This document shows positions 17,653-27,627 of a stretch of DNA of 64,000 bases, in pieces. Source of the DNA: Chlorobiota bacterium (GTDB lineage: Bacteria; Bacteroidota; Bacteroidia; Bacteroidales; JAADGE01); assembly GCA_013152535.1 (NCBI GenBank), contig JAADGE010000038.1, forward strand, positions 1 to 64,000, read 5' to 3'. The position numbers and the translations under genes were made by a program. The notes under the pieces are model-generated. The model ran no database searches. It was not told the origin of the DNA and saw only the letters and a program-made list of their open reading frames with translations. Each line of letters begins with the position of its first letter. Position 1 is the stretch's first letter.

Positions 17653-18759
17653 TTATTTAATTGTAACTTCCTGATTATTACTCACTAAATTATAGCCCTC
17701 AACAATCACTGAATCTCCTTCTTCAAGTCCTTTTTTAATAATAAGTTTATCTCCGATAATAAATGATGTTTTCACATACACTTTTTCCGCTACATAATTA
17801 TTATTTTTTTTTCGTGCAATAAAAACATAATCGCCCTTTGTATCTTTTTTAACAATTATTGAAGGTACGGAAATATCATTTCCTTTATAATCAGCCAAAC
17901 GTATTTGTGCGATCATATTTGGTTTTATTTCATTTTTTGTATTATTAAAATCAACCTGAACTTTGAACGTTCTGTTAATTGAATTAATGACATTACCGGT
18001 TCGTGCAACTTTTGTCAGAATATCTGCTCCGGGATACGCCGGAAAACTCAACAATACAGAATCTCCGGAATGAATATCAGGCAAATATTTTTCAGAAACA
18101 TCTGCATCAGCTTCCATTCTGTGTAAATTGACCAAATTAATTACCGGTCTTCCCGGTGCGGCAAGTTCACCTTCTTTCAGATAAATCTCATCTATAATTC
18201 CCGAAAAGGGTGCTTTAATAATTGTTAAGCCTAATTGTGTGTTTAAAGTTTTTAATTTGTCGTTTAAACTCTCCTTTCTGTTTTTTGCTTCTAAATAATC
18301 TAATTCTTTTCCTATTTTTTTATCCCAAAGTTTCTTTTGTTTATTATAAATCGTTGTTGCCAAATCCAACCCTGTTTTAACTTCTTCGATACTGCTTTGT
18401 AATACGGCTGCATTTAACCGGATTAAAATTTGCCCTTGTTTAACAACTTGCCCTTCTTTAACATAAATATGTTTTATTTCCCCGTTCATTTCGGGCGAAA
18501 TATTTGCTTGTTCTTTTGCTTGAACATAAGCAGTTGCATTAAAATAATGCGTTAAAGGTTTTTTCTTTAATTCGATGACTCTTACATTAACCGAATTATT
18601 TTTAGAAATACCGGTTTGCATTGTATCCAATTGTTTTTGTAATTCGACTATCTTTTCTTTATAGTCAGCTATTTTGCTTTGTATTGTTTCCGGTGTTTCA
18701 TTTTTAGCACATGCACCGAAAAACAAGGTAATTATTATCAGAATACTTATTTTCTTCAT
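17653..18759 (-). CDS. Efflux RND transporter periplasmic adaptor (MFP/HlyD), lipoprotein
   Basis: Lipobox FGACA; ANISPEMNGEIKHIYVKEGQVVKQGQILIRL; GIIDEIYLKEGELAAPGRPVI. Confidence 0.92.
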   Translation of the reverse strand: MKKISILIIITLFFGACAKNETPETIQSKIADYKEKIVELQKQLDTMQTGISKNNSVNVRVIELKKKPLTHYFNATAYVQAKEQANISPEMNGEIKHIYVKEGQVVKQGQILIRLNAAVLQSSIEEVKTGLDLATTIYNKQKKLWDKKIGKELDYLEAKNRKESLNDKLKTLNTQLGLTIIKAPFSGIIDEIYLKEGELAAPGRPVINLVNLHRMEADADVSEKYLPDIHSGDSVLLSFPAYPGADILTKVARTGNVINSINRTFKVQVDFNNTKNEIKPNMIAQIRLADYKGNDISVPSIIVKKDTKGDYVFIARKKNNNYVAEKVYVKTSFIIGDKLIIKKGLEEGDSVIVEGYNLVSNNQEVTIK

Positions 18760-18804
18760 TTTCTTTATATTGTATTAATTAAAATATTTCTGCTTATGTT
18801 GAAT

Positions 18805-20220
18805 TTATAATAAGTTCATTAATTTTTTTAATTTTATATTTTCGTCTATTAAGTTATTCAGAGATTGATAATACTTTGATAAGGCTTGAAAATATTGAGT
18901 TTGAGTTTGTGTTAATGTCATACTTGAAACTGTTCCGACTTTAAACTTAATTAAACTGTTTTTGAATATTTTTTCAGCCAGGTAACGATTTTCCGAATTA
19001 TTTTTTACTGTATTTAATGCCGTTTGATAATCGGAACGTATTTGAGCATTGTTTAACAATAATGCTTGTTCAGTTTGTTGCTTTAAGTTACGCTTTTCTT
19101 CTAAATCAAACTGTGCTTGTTTTATTTTGGCATATCTTTTACCGCTGCTGAAAATAGGAATACTAACTTGTATCCCCCATAATGAAGTCGGATACCAATT
19201 AGCTTTTTCGGTAAGCAAATTCAAAGAATCACTCATTGCTTTGTTACTGTATGAATAGAATGCCGCAATACTCGGCAAATATTTGGTTTTCTCTCTTTGC
19301 AGACTTAAATCCGATAAGTTTTCCTGAACTTGTATAAGTCGATAATCAATGTTTTGATTAACATTAAACGCATCATTTAAAATAGTGCTTTCTTCAATTT
19401 CATTTACGGCATCCTGCAGTGTTCCGGAAATATTAACAGATTTATTATAATCTATTCCTGCCTGAAATTTTAAGAGTCTGTATAAAATATCTTTTTGTTT
19501 TTTAAAAGTTATTATTGAATTTTCGGTATTTTGAAGATTTAATTTCAATTGTTGAATATCTGTTTCTTCAACAAAACCGGATTTGTATAACGCTTGTGTT
19601 TCTTCATATAATTTATTAATATTTTTATAAACAGAATCCAAAACAGTAAGACTTTCTTCCGTTACTAAAATCAAATACCATGTTTTTTCGATATTTTCTT
19701 TAACCGTTAAAATGCTTTTTTCTTTGGCTCGCTGCGACAAACTCAAATATATTTTTGACGCTTTTAAACCCACAATATATTCGCCGCTGAAAACAAGTTG
19801 AGTTGCCGATAATTTCCAATCGACATTATGCTTGCTGCCGAATTGAACGGGAATTTTACCGCCCGATTGAAACGGTGCTAAAGGAGTAAGTCCGAATGCA
19901 TTGGTATTTACATCATACACTGCCGGAGCAATAAAATTTGGCATCAATTGTGTGGGAATATCAGGAAAATTTTGATATTCTGCCGAACCCGAAATTTGAG
20001 GTAATCCGATAGCCGTTGTTTCCCATTTTTGAGCCTTGGCTTTTCGAATATCTAAATCGGCATTTTTTACTTCGTAACTGTGCTCAACAGCATAGTTTTT
20101 TAAATCAGCCAAAGTAAAAACAGTCGTTGTATCCGTAATTTTATTTTGAGCTTTTACGGGATAAAAACTCAGTTCAAAAAAAACAATGATAATTATTAAT
20201 ATAAAATTCCTTTTTTTCAT
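18805..20220 (-). CDS. TolC-family outer membrane protein
   Basis: TLADLKNYAVEHSYEVKNADLDIRKAKAQKWE...GIQVSIPIFSSGKRYAKIKQAQFDLEE. Confidence 0.9.
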   Translation of the reverse strand: MKKRNFILIIIIVFFELSFYPVKAQNKITDTTTVFTLADLKNYAVEHSYEVKNADLDIRKAKAQKWETTAIGLPQISGSAEYQNFPDIPTQLMPNFIAPAVYDVNTNAFGLTPLAPFQSGGKIPVQFGSKHNVDWKLSATQLVFSGEYIVGLKASKIYLSLSQRAKEKSILTVKENIEKTWYLILVTEESLTVLDSVYKNINKLYEETQALYKSGFVEETDIQQLKLNLQNTENSIITFKKQKDILYRLLKFQAGIDYNKSVNISGTLQDAVNEIEESTILNDAFNVNQNIDYRLIQVQENLSDLSLQREKTKYLPSIAAFYSYSNKAMSDSLNLLTEKANWYPTSLWGIQVSIPIFSSGKRYAKIKQAQFDLEEKRNLKQQTEQALLLNNAQIRSDYQTALNTVKNNSENRYLAEKIFKNSLIKFKVGTVSSMTLTQTQTQYFQALSKYYQSLNNLIDENIKLKKLMNLL

Positions 20221-20831
20221 CAGTCTAATTCTTTAATTTTTTCATTTAATAATTTGATTCCTCTCGGGCTGCAAATAGCCCTGAGATGATAAATAAACAT
20301 TTGCTTTACGGCTTTAGGTTTAATAAATTCTTTATATGAAACTACCGAATTTTCAATTTTTTGAACCTGAAGAATCACACGTTGTTTCGCAATTAGGTCA
20401 ATATCAATATCATCAGAATACAAACCTTCATTAATTCCTTTTTTCATATTCTGAATCATCATTTTATAAACATGTTCAGATTTTTGTTCTGAAAGTTCAC
20501 GATGAATAATCGGATAATATTTTAACAAATCATGCTCAACAGCAGGATTATGATTTTTAATCATTTTTATTAAGTTTTTTTGAATTTCAAAAATTTCTTC
20601 AACAGCATTTAATCCTTCATCAAGAATTCCTAAAAATTTTTTCCCGTGCTTTGAATATTCATATTCCAAAACATGTTTTAACAAATCAAGTTTATCATTA
20701 ACAAAGTTGTACAGAGTTTTTTTGGAAATCATACATTCATGTGCAACATCGTCCATAGTTACACTTTTAATGCCGAATTTATGATACAAATTCGCAGCTG
20801 TTTCAATTATTTTTCTTAAAGTTTCTTCCAT
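20220..20831 (-). CDS. TetR/AcrR-family regulator
   Basis: IIETAANLYHKFGIKSVTMDDVAHECMISKKTLYNFVNDKLDLLKHVLEYE; TGATG overlap with downstream TolC start. Confidence 0.9.
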   Translation of the reverse strand: MEETLRKIIETAANLYHKFGIKSVTMDDVAHECMISKKTLYNFVNDKLDLLKHVLEYEYSKHGKKFLGILDEGLNAVEEIFEIQKNLIKMIKNHNPAVEHDLLKYYPIIHRELSEQKSEHVYKMMIQNMKKGINEGLYSDDIDIDLIAKQRVILQVQKIENSVVSYKEFIKPKAVKQMFIYHLRAICSPRGIKLLNEKIKELD

Positions 20832-20852
20832 TCTTTATTAAATTCTAGGGTG

Positions 20853-20906
20853 CAAATATATGAAACATTTTTTATTAGGAAACATTTTATGTGTAAATTG
20901 TTTCCT
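20853..20906 (-). promoter_or_regulatory. Efflux operon promoter (-7 TATATTTG) with upstream palindromic operator candidate
   Basis: Minus-strand TATATTTG (20853-20860); AGGAAACA-N14-TGTTTCCT (20877-20906) and extra half-site GAAACAT (20862-20868). Confidence 0.55.
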
Positions 20907-21191
20907 GAAAGTTTTTTTTCAAATTAAACCTCTTTGTTTATTTAATAGTTTCAGTCTCATATCCGAAAAATTTTATATTTTCATCATTTAACAGTATTTG
21001 TATTGAAACAGAAAACCTTACATATGTAAACATATTATTAATGATAAAAAGACATTTGCCGTTTATCATAAGTTCGCATGCAAGATGTTATACAACATAT
21101 ATTTATGCAGCAACTCATATTTTTTATTTATATAAAATATATTCACATCTCAAAAATCACATTATAATTAAGATTTATTAACATTTTTTCG

Positions 21192-21199
21192 TAAATTTG
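21192..21199 (+). promoter_or_regulatory. Bacteroidota-type -7 element TAaaTTTG
   Basis: TAAATTTGCAC upstream of the lipoprotein gene. Confidence 0.45.
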
Positions 21200-21260
21200 C
21201 ACAATCAATTCATTTGCTTTGCGTTTATGACATTGAAAATTTTAATTTATTAACTAAATT

Positions 21261-22190
21261 GTGAATATTATGAAAAAAATTAATGTTTTAATTATTGCAG
21301 TGATTACCGTTGTTGCTGCTTTTATGACAAGTTGTAAAAATGATTCTATAGATTTTGCCAGTCCGATTGTAACTTTTGTGAACGGTAATCAAACCGTTAT
21401 GGCTAACTCAGATGTTGCAATCAGCGGCAGTATTCTTGCCCCTGCAGGAATTAAACAAATTGTCTATTTTAAAGACGACACTTCGTTCGGAGATGTTATT
21501 ACAAAAGGTTTTGACAGTGATACTGCTACAAATTTCAGTGTCAGTATTCCTGCCGATCAAGTTACTTCAACATTTACATTTGAAGTTCAAGTTACGGATA
21601 AAAATGATAAAATCGGAAAAGGTTCTGTAACCGTAACCGTTCAACTCGGAGATCCCGTTGTAAAATTCTCAGGTTTAAAAATGTATTCTGCCCAAGCAGG
21701 GATATACGGCGACGGCGACTATGCCTCTTTAACTATTTTCCATACATGGAATCACAGTGATGCATCAGCAAGTGCTGATACAATTGCTGTTATAGATGTA
21801 TGGTATTACAACGGAAATTACACAAAAGATTTAGGCGGAACCCCGCATTTAGTTTCTCCTGATACCAAAACTACAACTTATCCAACTCATGACGGTTTAG
21901 TTCTTACTAATGCCAAATCTACCAAATTAAGAATTTTGACTTCAACAGAAGCTGCAGATTTTTCAGATTGGGCAAATATCAATGATGATTATTTAATTGC
22001 AAATATTGATATGTCGAATGCGGTCAAAAATGTAGGTGGTTTTGCTCAAGGTGATATTATTGCGTTTCAATTAGCAGACGGCAAAAAAGGTGTTATGAAA
22101 GCCGTTGGCGGAACAGCAGGTTCCGGAAGTACTGATTATATTCTTGTTGATGTTATTGTTCAGGAACAAGCAGCACCCGTAACAAAATAA
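21261..22190 (+). CDS. Secreted lipoprotein, hypothetical, with Ig-like/PKD-like repeat character
   Basis: Lipobox FMTSC; FEVQVTDKNDKIGKGSVTVTV beta-sandwich segment. Confidence 0.55.
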   Translation: MNIMKKINVLIIAVITVVAAFMTSCKNDSIDFASPIVTFVNGNQTVMANSDVAISGSILAPAGIKQIVYFKDDTSFGDVITKGFDSDTATNFSVSIPADQVTSTFTFEVQVTDKNDKIGKGSVTVTVQLGDPVVKFSGLKMYSAQAGIYGDGDYASLTIFHTWNHSDASASADTIAVIDVWYYNGNYTKDLGGTPHLVSPDTKTTTYPTHDGLVLTNAKSTKLRILTSTEAADFSDWANINDDYLIANIDMSNAVKNVGGFAQGDIIAFQLADGKKGVMKAVGGTAGSGSTDYILVDVIVQEQAAPVTK

Positions 22191-22213
22191 TTTTAATAAA
22201 AACATTTTACAGA

Positions 22214-22233
22214 AGAGAGGTTTACGCCTCTCT
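22214..22233 (+). terminator. Intrinsic terminator
   Basis: agagagg-tttacg-cctctct followed by T-tract. Confidence 0.75.
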
Positions 22234-22287
22234 TTTTTTATATATTTATGAATGTTTTTATACTTTTGAGATTTAAAATTCAAAAAA

Positions 22288-23721
22288 ATGCACAGGAATA
22301 TTGTTCCGAAATTAAAAAAAATATTTAAACAAAAATTTAGCGAAGATGTTTTATATATTGAAGAATTGCCGGTATCGGGTTCTTCAAGGATTTATTTTCG
22401 GCTAAAAAGTAAAAATCTGTCCGCGATTGCAACATATAACACGGATTTAAAGGAAAATAAAGCATTTCTTCATATCTCGGACATATTTAAAAAACACGGA
22501 ATTAATGTTCCTGAAATATATGCGGAAGACAACATTATTTATTTGCAGGAAGATTTGGGTGATGAAACTTTGTTTCAACGAATCCGTAAAATAAGAAATA
22601 CCGACAATTTCCCGGAAGAATTAGTTGATTTGTATAAAAAAACCATTGAACAACTTGCCGAACTGCAAATCAATGCAGGCAAAGAAATTGATTATTCCTT
22701 GTGTTATCCGCGTGCTGCATTTGACAGACAATCAATTTTTTGGGATTTGAATTATTTCAAATATAATTTCTTAAAATTTACTGATGTTACTTTTAACGAA
22801 CAACTTTTAGAAACTGATTTCAATACTTTTTCGGATTATCTGTTAAAACCCGATACCGATTTTTTCCTTTATCGAGATTTTCAGTCAAGAAATATAATGT
22901 TGCACAATAACAAAATTTATTTTATTGATTATCAGGGCGGCAGAAAAGGTGCATTGCAATACGATTTAGCTTCTTTGCTTTATGATGCAAAAGCAGATAT
23001 TCCCGAAAAGATTAGAACTGAACTTACAGAATATTACATAAATTATGTCAGTCAAATAATTCCTATTGATAAAAACGAATTTTATGACTATTACTATGCT
23101 TATGCACTTATAAGAATTATGCAAGCTATGGGTGCATACGGTTTCAGAGGATTGTATGAAAGAAAACAACATTTTATCGACAGTATTCCGTTCGGATTAA
23201 AAAACTTAAAAGAAGTATTGCCGAAAGTTAAGATTTTAAACAAAATGTCGGAATTAAAACGCATTTTATCCGAACTTCCGAATTCAGAAAAGTTAAAAAC
23301 CATTATGAAAGAAAATAAATTAACCGTAACAATTAAAAGTTTTTCCTATAAAAGAGGCATTCCTTATGACCAAACAGGAAACGGCGGCGGACATATTTTT
23401 GATTGTCGTATTATTAATAATCCGGGAAGAATCGAAAAATACAAAAAACTATGGGGAAAAGATAAAGAAGTTATTGAATTTCTGGAAAATGAAAATGATA
23501 CTCATTTGTTTTTCAATACGATAAAGGAAATTTTGAATATTTCAGTAACAAATTATCAATCAAGAGGGTTTCAAAATTTATCGGTCAATTTCGGATGCAC
23601 AGGCGGACAACATCGCTCGGTATTTTTTGCCGAAAAAACAGCTGAATTTTTAAAAAATAATTTTGATTTGAATGTTGAACTTTTACACACAGAGATTTCA
23701 TACCCGGAACTTGCAATCTGA
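22288..23721 (+). CDS. Phosphotransferase (APH/AmgK-like kinase) fused to RapZ C-terminal-like domain
   Basis: N-terminal kinase: LYRDFQSRNIMLHNNKIYFIDYQGGRKGALQYDLASLLYD; C-terminal: GNGGGHIFDCRIINNPGR...LSVNFGCTGGQHRSVFFAEK. Confidence 0.8.
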   Translation: MHRNIVPKLKKIFKQKFSEDVLYIEELPVSGSSRIYFRLKSKNLSAIATYNTDLKENKAFLHISDIFKKHGINVPEIYAEDNIIYLQEDLGDETLFQRIRKIRNTDNFPEELVDLYKKTIEQLAELQINAGKEIDYSLCYPRAAFDRQSIFWDLNYFKYNFLKFTDVTFNEQLLETDFNTFSDYLLKPDTDFFLYRDFQSRNIMLHNNKIYFIDYQGGRKGALQYDLASLLYDAKADIPEKIRTELTEYYINYVSQIIPIDKNEFYDYYYAYALIRIMQAMGAYGFRGLYERKQHFIDSIPFGLKNLKEVLPKVKILNKMSELKRILSELPNSEKLKTIMKENKLTVTIKSFSYKRGIPYDQTGNGGGHIFDCRIINNPGRIEKYKKLWGKDKEVIEFLENENDTHLFFNTIKEILNISVTNYQSRGFQNLSVNFGCTGGQHRSVFFAEKTAEFLKNNFDLNVELLHTEISYPELAI

Positions 23722-23772
23722 GACCTGTAATCTTATATAAAAACCAACTAAACGGCTAAATATCTGTCAAAA

Positions 23773-26700
23773 ATGTTCAAATCACTATATATTTTTTTTA
23801 AAAACAAACGATTTCTGCTCGCCGGCATTATAATTCTTGTATTCAGTATTGCAATTTTTACGGCTCTTAAAGTTCGCACAACCGAAGATATTTCAAAAAT
23901 GATACCTGCCGATAAGGAATTAAAGCGTTTTAATTTTGCAAGTAAGCATATAAAAATTAACGATAAAATAATCATAAATCTTTCTTTGAAAAATGATACT
24001 GCCGATGCAAATCCTGAAATATTACAATCATTTTCCGATAGTCTTGAATTTAATCTTACGCAAAATTTTTCCGAATACATTGCCGAAATTCAAAATTCTT
24101 TCGGAAATCAAATGATGAATGAACTTTATGATATTTTTTATGAAAATTTACCGATTTTTCTTACTGAAAAAGATTATTTAAAAATTGACACTCTGCTTTC
24201 CGACAATGAGCTCGACAAAACACTTGCAGCTGATTTCAGAACTTTAATTTCGCCGGCAAGTATGGTAACCAAAAAATTTATAAAAAAAGATCCGCTGAAT
24301 ATAACACCGCTTGCTCTTAAAAAACTTCAAGGTTTGCAACTTGATAATAGCTATGAAATATTTGATAATCACATATTTACAAAAGATAAAAAACATCTTT
24401 TACTGTTTGTTGTATCAAAATATTCAAATGACAAGACCGGTAAAAATAAAATTTTGATTGACGGCATCAACCAAACATTAGAAAATTTAAAAATAAATAT
24501 ACCCGAGGTAAAAGCCGAAATTTTCGGTGCACCGGTTATTTCGGTCGGAAATGCCGAACGCATAAAAAAAGATATAATTCTTACGGTTAGTATTGCTGTT
24601 ATTGCTTTATTTTTCTTTTTGTCATTTTTTTACAAACGCTTTGATATCTTTTTTATCATTTTTTTGCCTGCAGCATTCGGAGCAGCTGTTTCAATTGCCT
24701 TTTTATACCTTATTCAGGGAGAAGTTTCGGCAATTTCTTTGGGTGTAGGGTCTGTATTAGTCGGAATATCAATTGATTATTCGCTGCATATTTTTACGCA
24801 TTTCAGAAGTAAAAAACACCCTTCCGAAATTTTCGGAGACATAACAGTGCCTATTTTGATGAGTAGTATTACCACTGCGGCAGCTTTTTTTTGTTTGTTA
24901 TTTGTAAGTTCCGAAGCACTGCAGGATTTAGGTTTATATGCCGGAATAAGCGTCATTGCGGCGGCACTCTTTGCACTAATTGTTCTGCCGCATTTTCTGA
25001 AAAATAAAAAATCCGAAACTCACGAAAAATATAACCTGCTTGAACGTTTTACCGCACATTCCTTCCATAAAAATAAATATGCACTGTCAATTGTTTTACT
25101 AATTACTCTTGCAAGTTTTTTTACTTTTCACAGAGCACGATTTGAAAGCGATATGGATAAAATGAATTATATGTCGCCCCAATTAAAAACAGCCGAACAG
25201 AATTTGAATAAAATTTCTGATGATGCTCTTCGAAAAATGTATTTTGTAGTTACCGGAAAAACATTGAATGACGCATTAAAAACAAACGATTTTTTAAATA
25301 AGAAAATTTTAAAACTTCAAAAACAAGGTATTGTAAAAAATTATAGTTCAATAAGTTATTTTCTGGTTTCCGACAGTTTGCAAAAAGTGAGAATTAAGCG
25401 TTGGAATAATTATTTCAGAAAAAAAAATATTGATTCCGTTAAGCAGAAACTCATAAAATACGGAAAGAAATACGGATTCAAAGAAACTGCCTTTTCAGAA
25501 TTTTATGCTTTACTGCAAAAAGATTTTAATACTCTAAATTCCGTCACCAAGCAAAAACTCATAAAAATCCTCGGTAAAGATTTGATTACCGAAGATAAAG
25601 ATATAACAAGTATCGTTACGCTCTTGAAATTAAAACAAGAGGATAAAGAAACGGTTTATAAAAATATAAAAGCCGGTAATAACATCTACATAGTTGATAA
25701 AAAATACATTACAGACAAAATTGTAAAAATTTTGAAAAAGGATTTTAATAAACTTGTAAAGATTTCTTTACTTGCCGTATTTGTTATTCTGCTGCTTTAT
25801 TTCGGACGTATCGAACTGACACTCATCACATTTATCCCAATGTTAATCAGCTGGTTATGGACATTAAGTTTTATGTGGTTATTTAATTTTAAGTTTACTA
25901 TTTTCAACATCATTATTTCAACTTTTATTTTCGGATTGGGAATTGATTACAGTATTTTTATAACTCGCGGATTACTGCAAAAATACCGTTACGGTATTGA
26001 CAATTTGCCTTCATATAAAACATCGGTTTTGTTGTCTGCAATAACAACGGTAACGGCAATAGGAGTTCTTATTTTTGCAAAGCATCCTGCAATGCGTTCC
26101 ATTGCATTTCTTTCGGTAATCGGAATTTTATCCGTTGTTTTTGTAACATATACTTTACAACCTGTCTTGTTTAATTTTCTTATAAAACAGCAAGGCAAAA
26201 TGCGTTCTGCACCCGTAACGGCAAAAGATTTATTTTTCGGATTACTTGTTTTTTTAATCTTTGTAATCGGTTCAATTATAACAATTTTACTTTGGGGAAT
26301 CTTATCTCTTATTCCTTTCGGAAAGAAAAATAAAAAGAAAATTTTTCATTATTGGCTGTTTCTTACATCAAAAATGATTGCTTACATTCCGCTTAATGTC
26401 AAAAAAATCATAAATAATCCTTTCCGGGAAAACTTTAAAAAGCCGGCTGTCATCATAGCAAACCATCAATCGCATATTGATATTCCGCTTATATTGATGT
26501 TGCATCCCAAGATTTTAATTCTGACCAATGATTGGGTTCAGAATAATGTTTTTTACGGCAGAATTGTAAAATATGCTGATTACTATCCTACTTCAAACGG
26601 TTTTGAAAAAAACCTGCAACTTCTGAAAGAAAAAGTAAATCAAGGATATTCCGTATTAATTTATTCCGAAGGTTCTCGCTCCCCTGATTTGAAAATAAAA

Positions 26701-27606
26701 CGTTTTCATAAAGGTGCTTTTGAATATGCCGAAAAATTGGGTATAGACATTTTACCTGTTATTATTCAAGGTGCCGGCGATTGTATTCCGAAAGGTGAGC
26801 CGTTTTTAAAAAGCGGACAAATAACAATTAACATTCTGAAAAGAATTTTGCAAAAAGATTTCGGAGAAACTTCACGCGAACAAGCAAAAAATATTCGTAA
26901 ATTAATGCAAAACGAATATTTTAAAATTAGAGAAAAATACGAAACTACGGTATATTTCAGAAAAAAACTTATTGCAAATTACATTTATAAAACTCCTGTA
27001 TTAGAGCATTATACAAGAATAAAAACAAGAATTGAAAATAATTACAATTTTTTCAACAAAATACTTCCCGAAAAAGGACAAATAACCGACATCGGAACCG
27101 GATACGGCTACTTGCCCTATATGTTGAGTTTTTGTTCAAAAGAAAGAACTATAACCGGAATTGATTACGATTGCAAAAAAATTAATACCGCCGCTCACAA
27201 TATCTCAAAAAGCGACAAATTAAACTTCATTTGTGCCGACGTTCTTGAAGCCGATTTCCCGAAAAGCGATGCTTTCGTTATTAACGACGTGCTTCACTAT
27301 ATGCCGAAAGATAAGCAAAAAGAACTCATAATAAAATGTGTCAAACATTTAAAACCGAACGGTCAAATTATAATTCGTGACGGAAATTCAGAAATGAAAA
27401 AGAAACATAAAGGCACTAAACTTTCTGAATTTTTCTCTACAAAACTTCTTAAATTTAACAAAATGCAATACGAGAAATTGCATTTTACGTCAAAACACGA
27501 AATATTGAAAATTGTCTCCGCATTTGATTTTGACGTTAATATTGTAGATGAAACAAAATTTACTTCGAATATTGTGTTTGTTTTAAAACGACTTTCCAAG
27601 TCTTAA
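23773..27606 (+). CDS. Trifunctional protein: MMPL/RND-family exporter + PlsC-type acyltransferase + class I SAM methyltransferase
   Basis: Two RND halves (SVLVGISIDYSLHIFTHFRSKKHPSE; FIFGLGIDYSIFITRG), PlsC motifs (IIANHQSHIDIPLIL, IYSEGSRSPD), SAM motif (ITDIGTGYGYLPYMLSF). Confidence 0.88.
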   Translation: MFKSLYIFFKNKRFLLAGIIILVFSIAIFTALKVRTTEDISKMIPADKELKRFNFASKHIKINDKIIINLSLKNDTADANPEILQSFSDSLEFNLTQNFSEYIAEIQNSFGNQMMNELYDIFYENLPIFLTEKDYLKIDTLLSDNELDKTLAADFRTLISPASMVTKKFIKKDPLNITPLALKKLQGLQLDNSYEIFDNHIFTKDKKHLLLFVVSKYSNDKTGKNKILIDGINQTLENLKINIPEVKAEIFGAPVISVGNAERIKKDIILTVSIAVIALFFFLSFFYKRFDIFFIIFLPAAFGAAVSIAFLYLIQGEVSAISLGVGSVLVGISIDYSLHIFTHFRSKKHPSEIFGDITVPILMSSITTAAAFFCLLFVSSEALQDLGLYAGISVIAAALFALIVLPHFLKNKKSETHEKYNLLERFTAHSFHKNKYALSIVLLITLASFFTFHRARFESDMDKMNYMSPQLKTAEQNLNKISDDALRKMYFVVTGKTLNDALKTNDFLNKKILKLQKQGIVKNYSSISYFLVSDSLQKVRIKRWNNYFRKKNIDSVKQKLIKYGKKYGFKETAFSEFYALLQKDFNTLNSVTKQKLIKILGKDLITEDKDITSIVTLLKLKQEDKETVYKNIKAGNNIYIVDKKYITDKIVKILKKDFNKLVKISLLAVFVILLLYFGRIELTLITFIPMLISWLWTLSFMWLFNFKFTIFNIIISTFIFGLGIDYSIFITRGLLQKYRYGIDNLPSYKTSVLLSAITTVTAIGVLIFAKHPAMRSIAFLSVIGILSVVFVTYTLQPVLFNFLIKQQGKMRSAPVTAKDLFFGLLVFLIFVIGSIITILLWGILSLIPFGKKNKKKIFHYWLFLTSKMIAYIPLNVKKIINNPFRENFKKPAVIIANHQSHIDIPLILMLHPKILILTNDWVQNNVFYGRIVKYADYYPTSNGFEKNLQLLKEKVNQGYSVLIYSEGSRSPDLKIKRFHKGAFEYAEKLGIDILPVIIQGAGDCIPKGEPFLKSGQITINILKRILQKDFGETSREQAKNIRKLMQNEYFKIREKYETTVYFRKKLIANYIYKTPVLEHYTRIKTRIENNYNFFNKILPEKGQITDIGTGYGYLPYMLSFCSKERTITGIDYDCKKINTAAHNISKSDKLNFICADVLEADFPKSDAFVINDVLHYMPKDKQKELIIKCVKHLKPNGQIIIRDGNSEMKKKHKGTKLSEFFSTKLLKFNKMQYEKLHFTSKHEILKIVSAFDFDVNIVDETKFTSNIVFVLKRLSKS

Positions 27607-27618
27607 AGACTTGGAAAG
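27592..27618. terminator. Palindrome overlapping stop codon; bidirectional terminator/REP-like
   Basis: ctttccaagtctt-a-aagacttggaaag, 13-bp perfect arms. Confidence 0.65.
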
Positions 27619-27627
27619 TCTGAAAAA

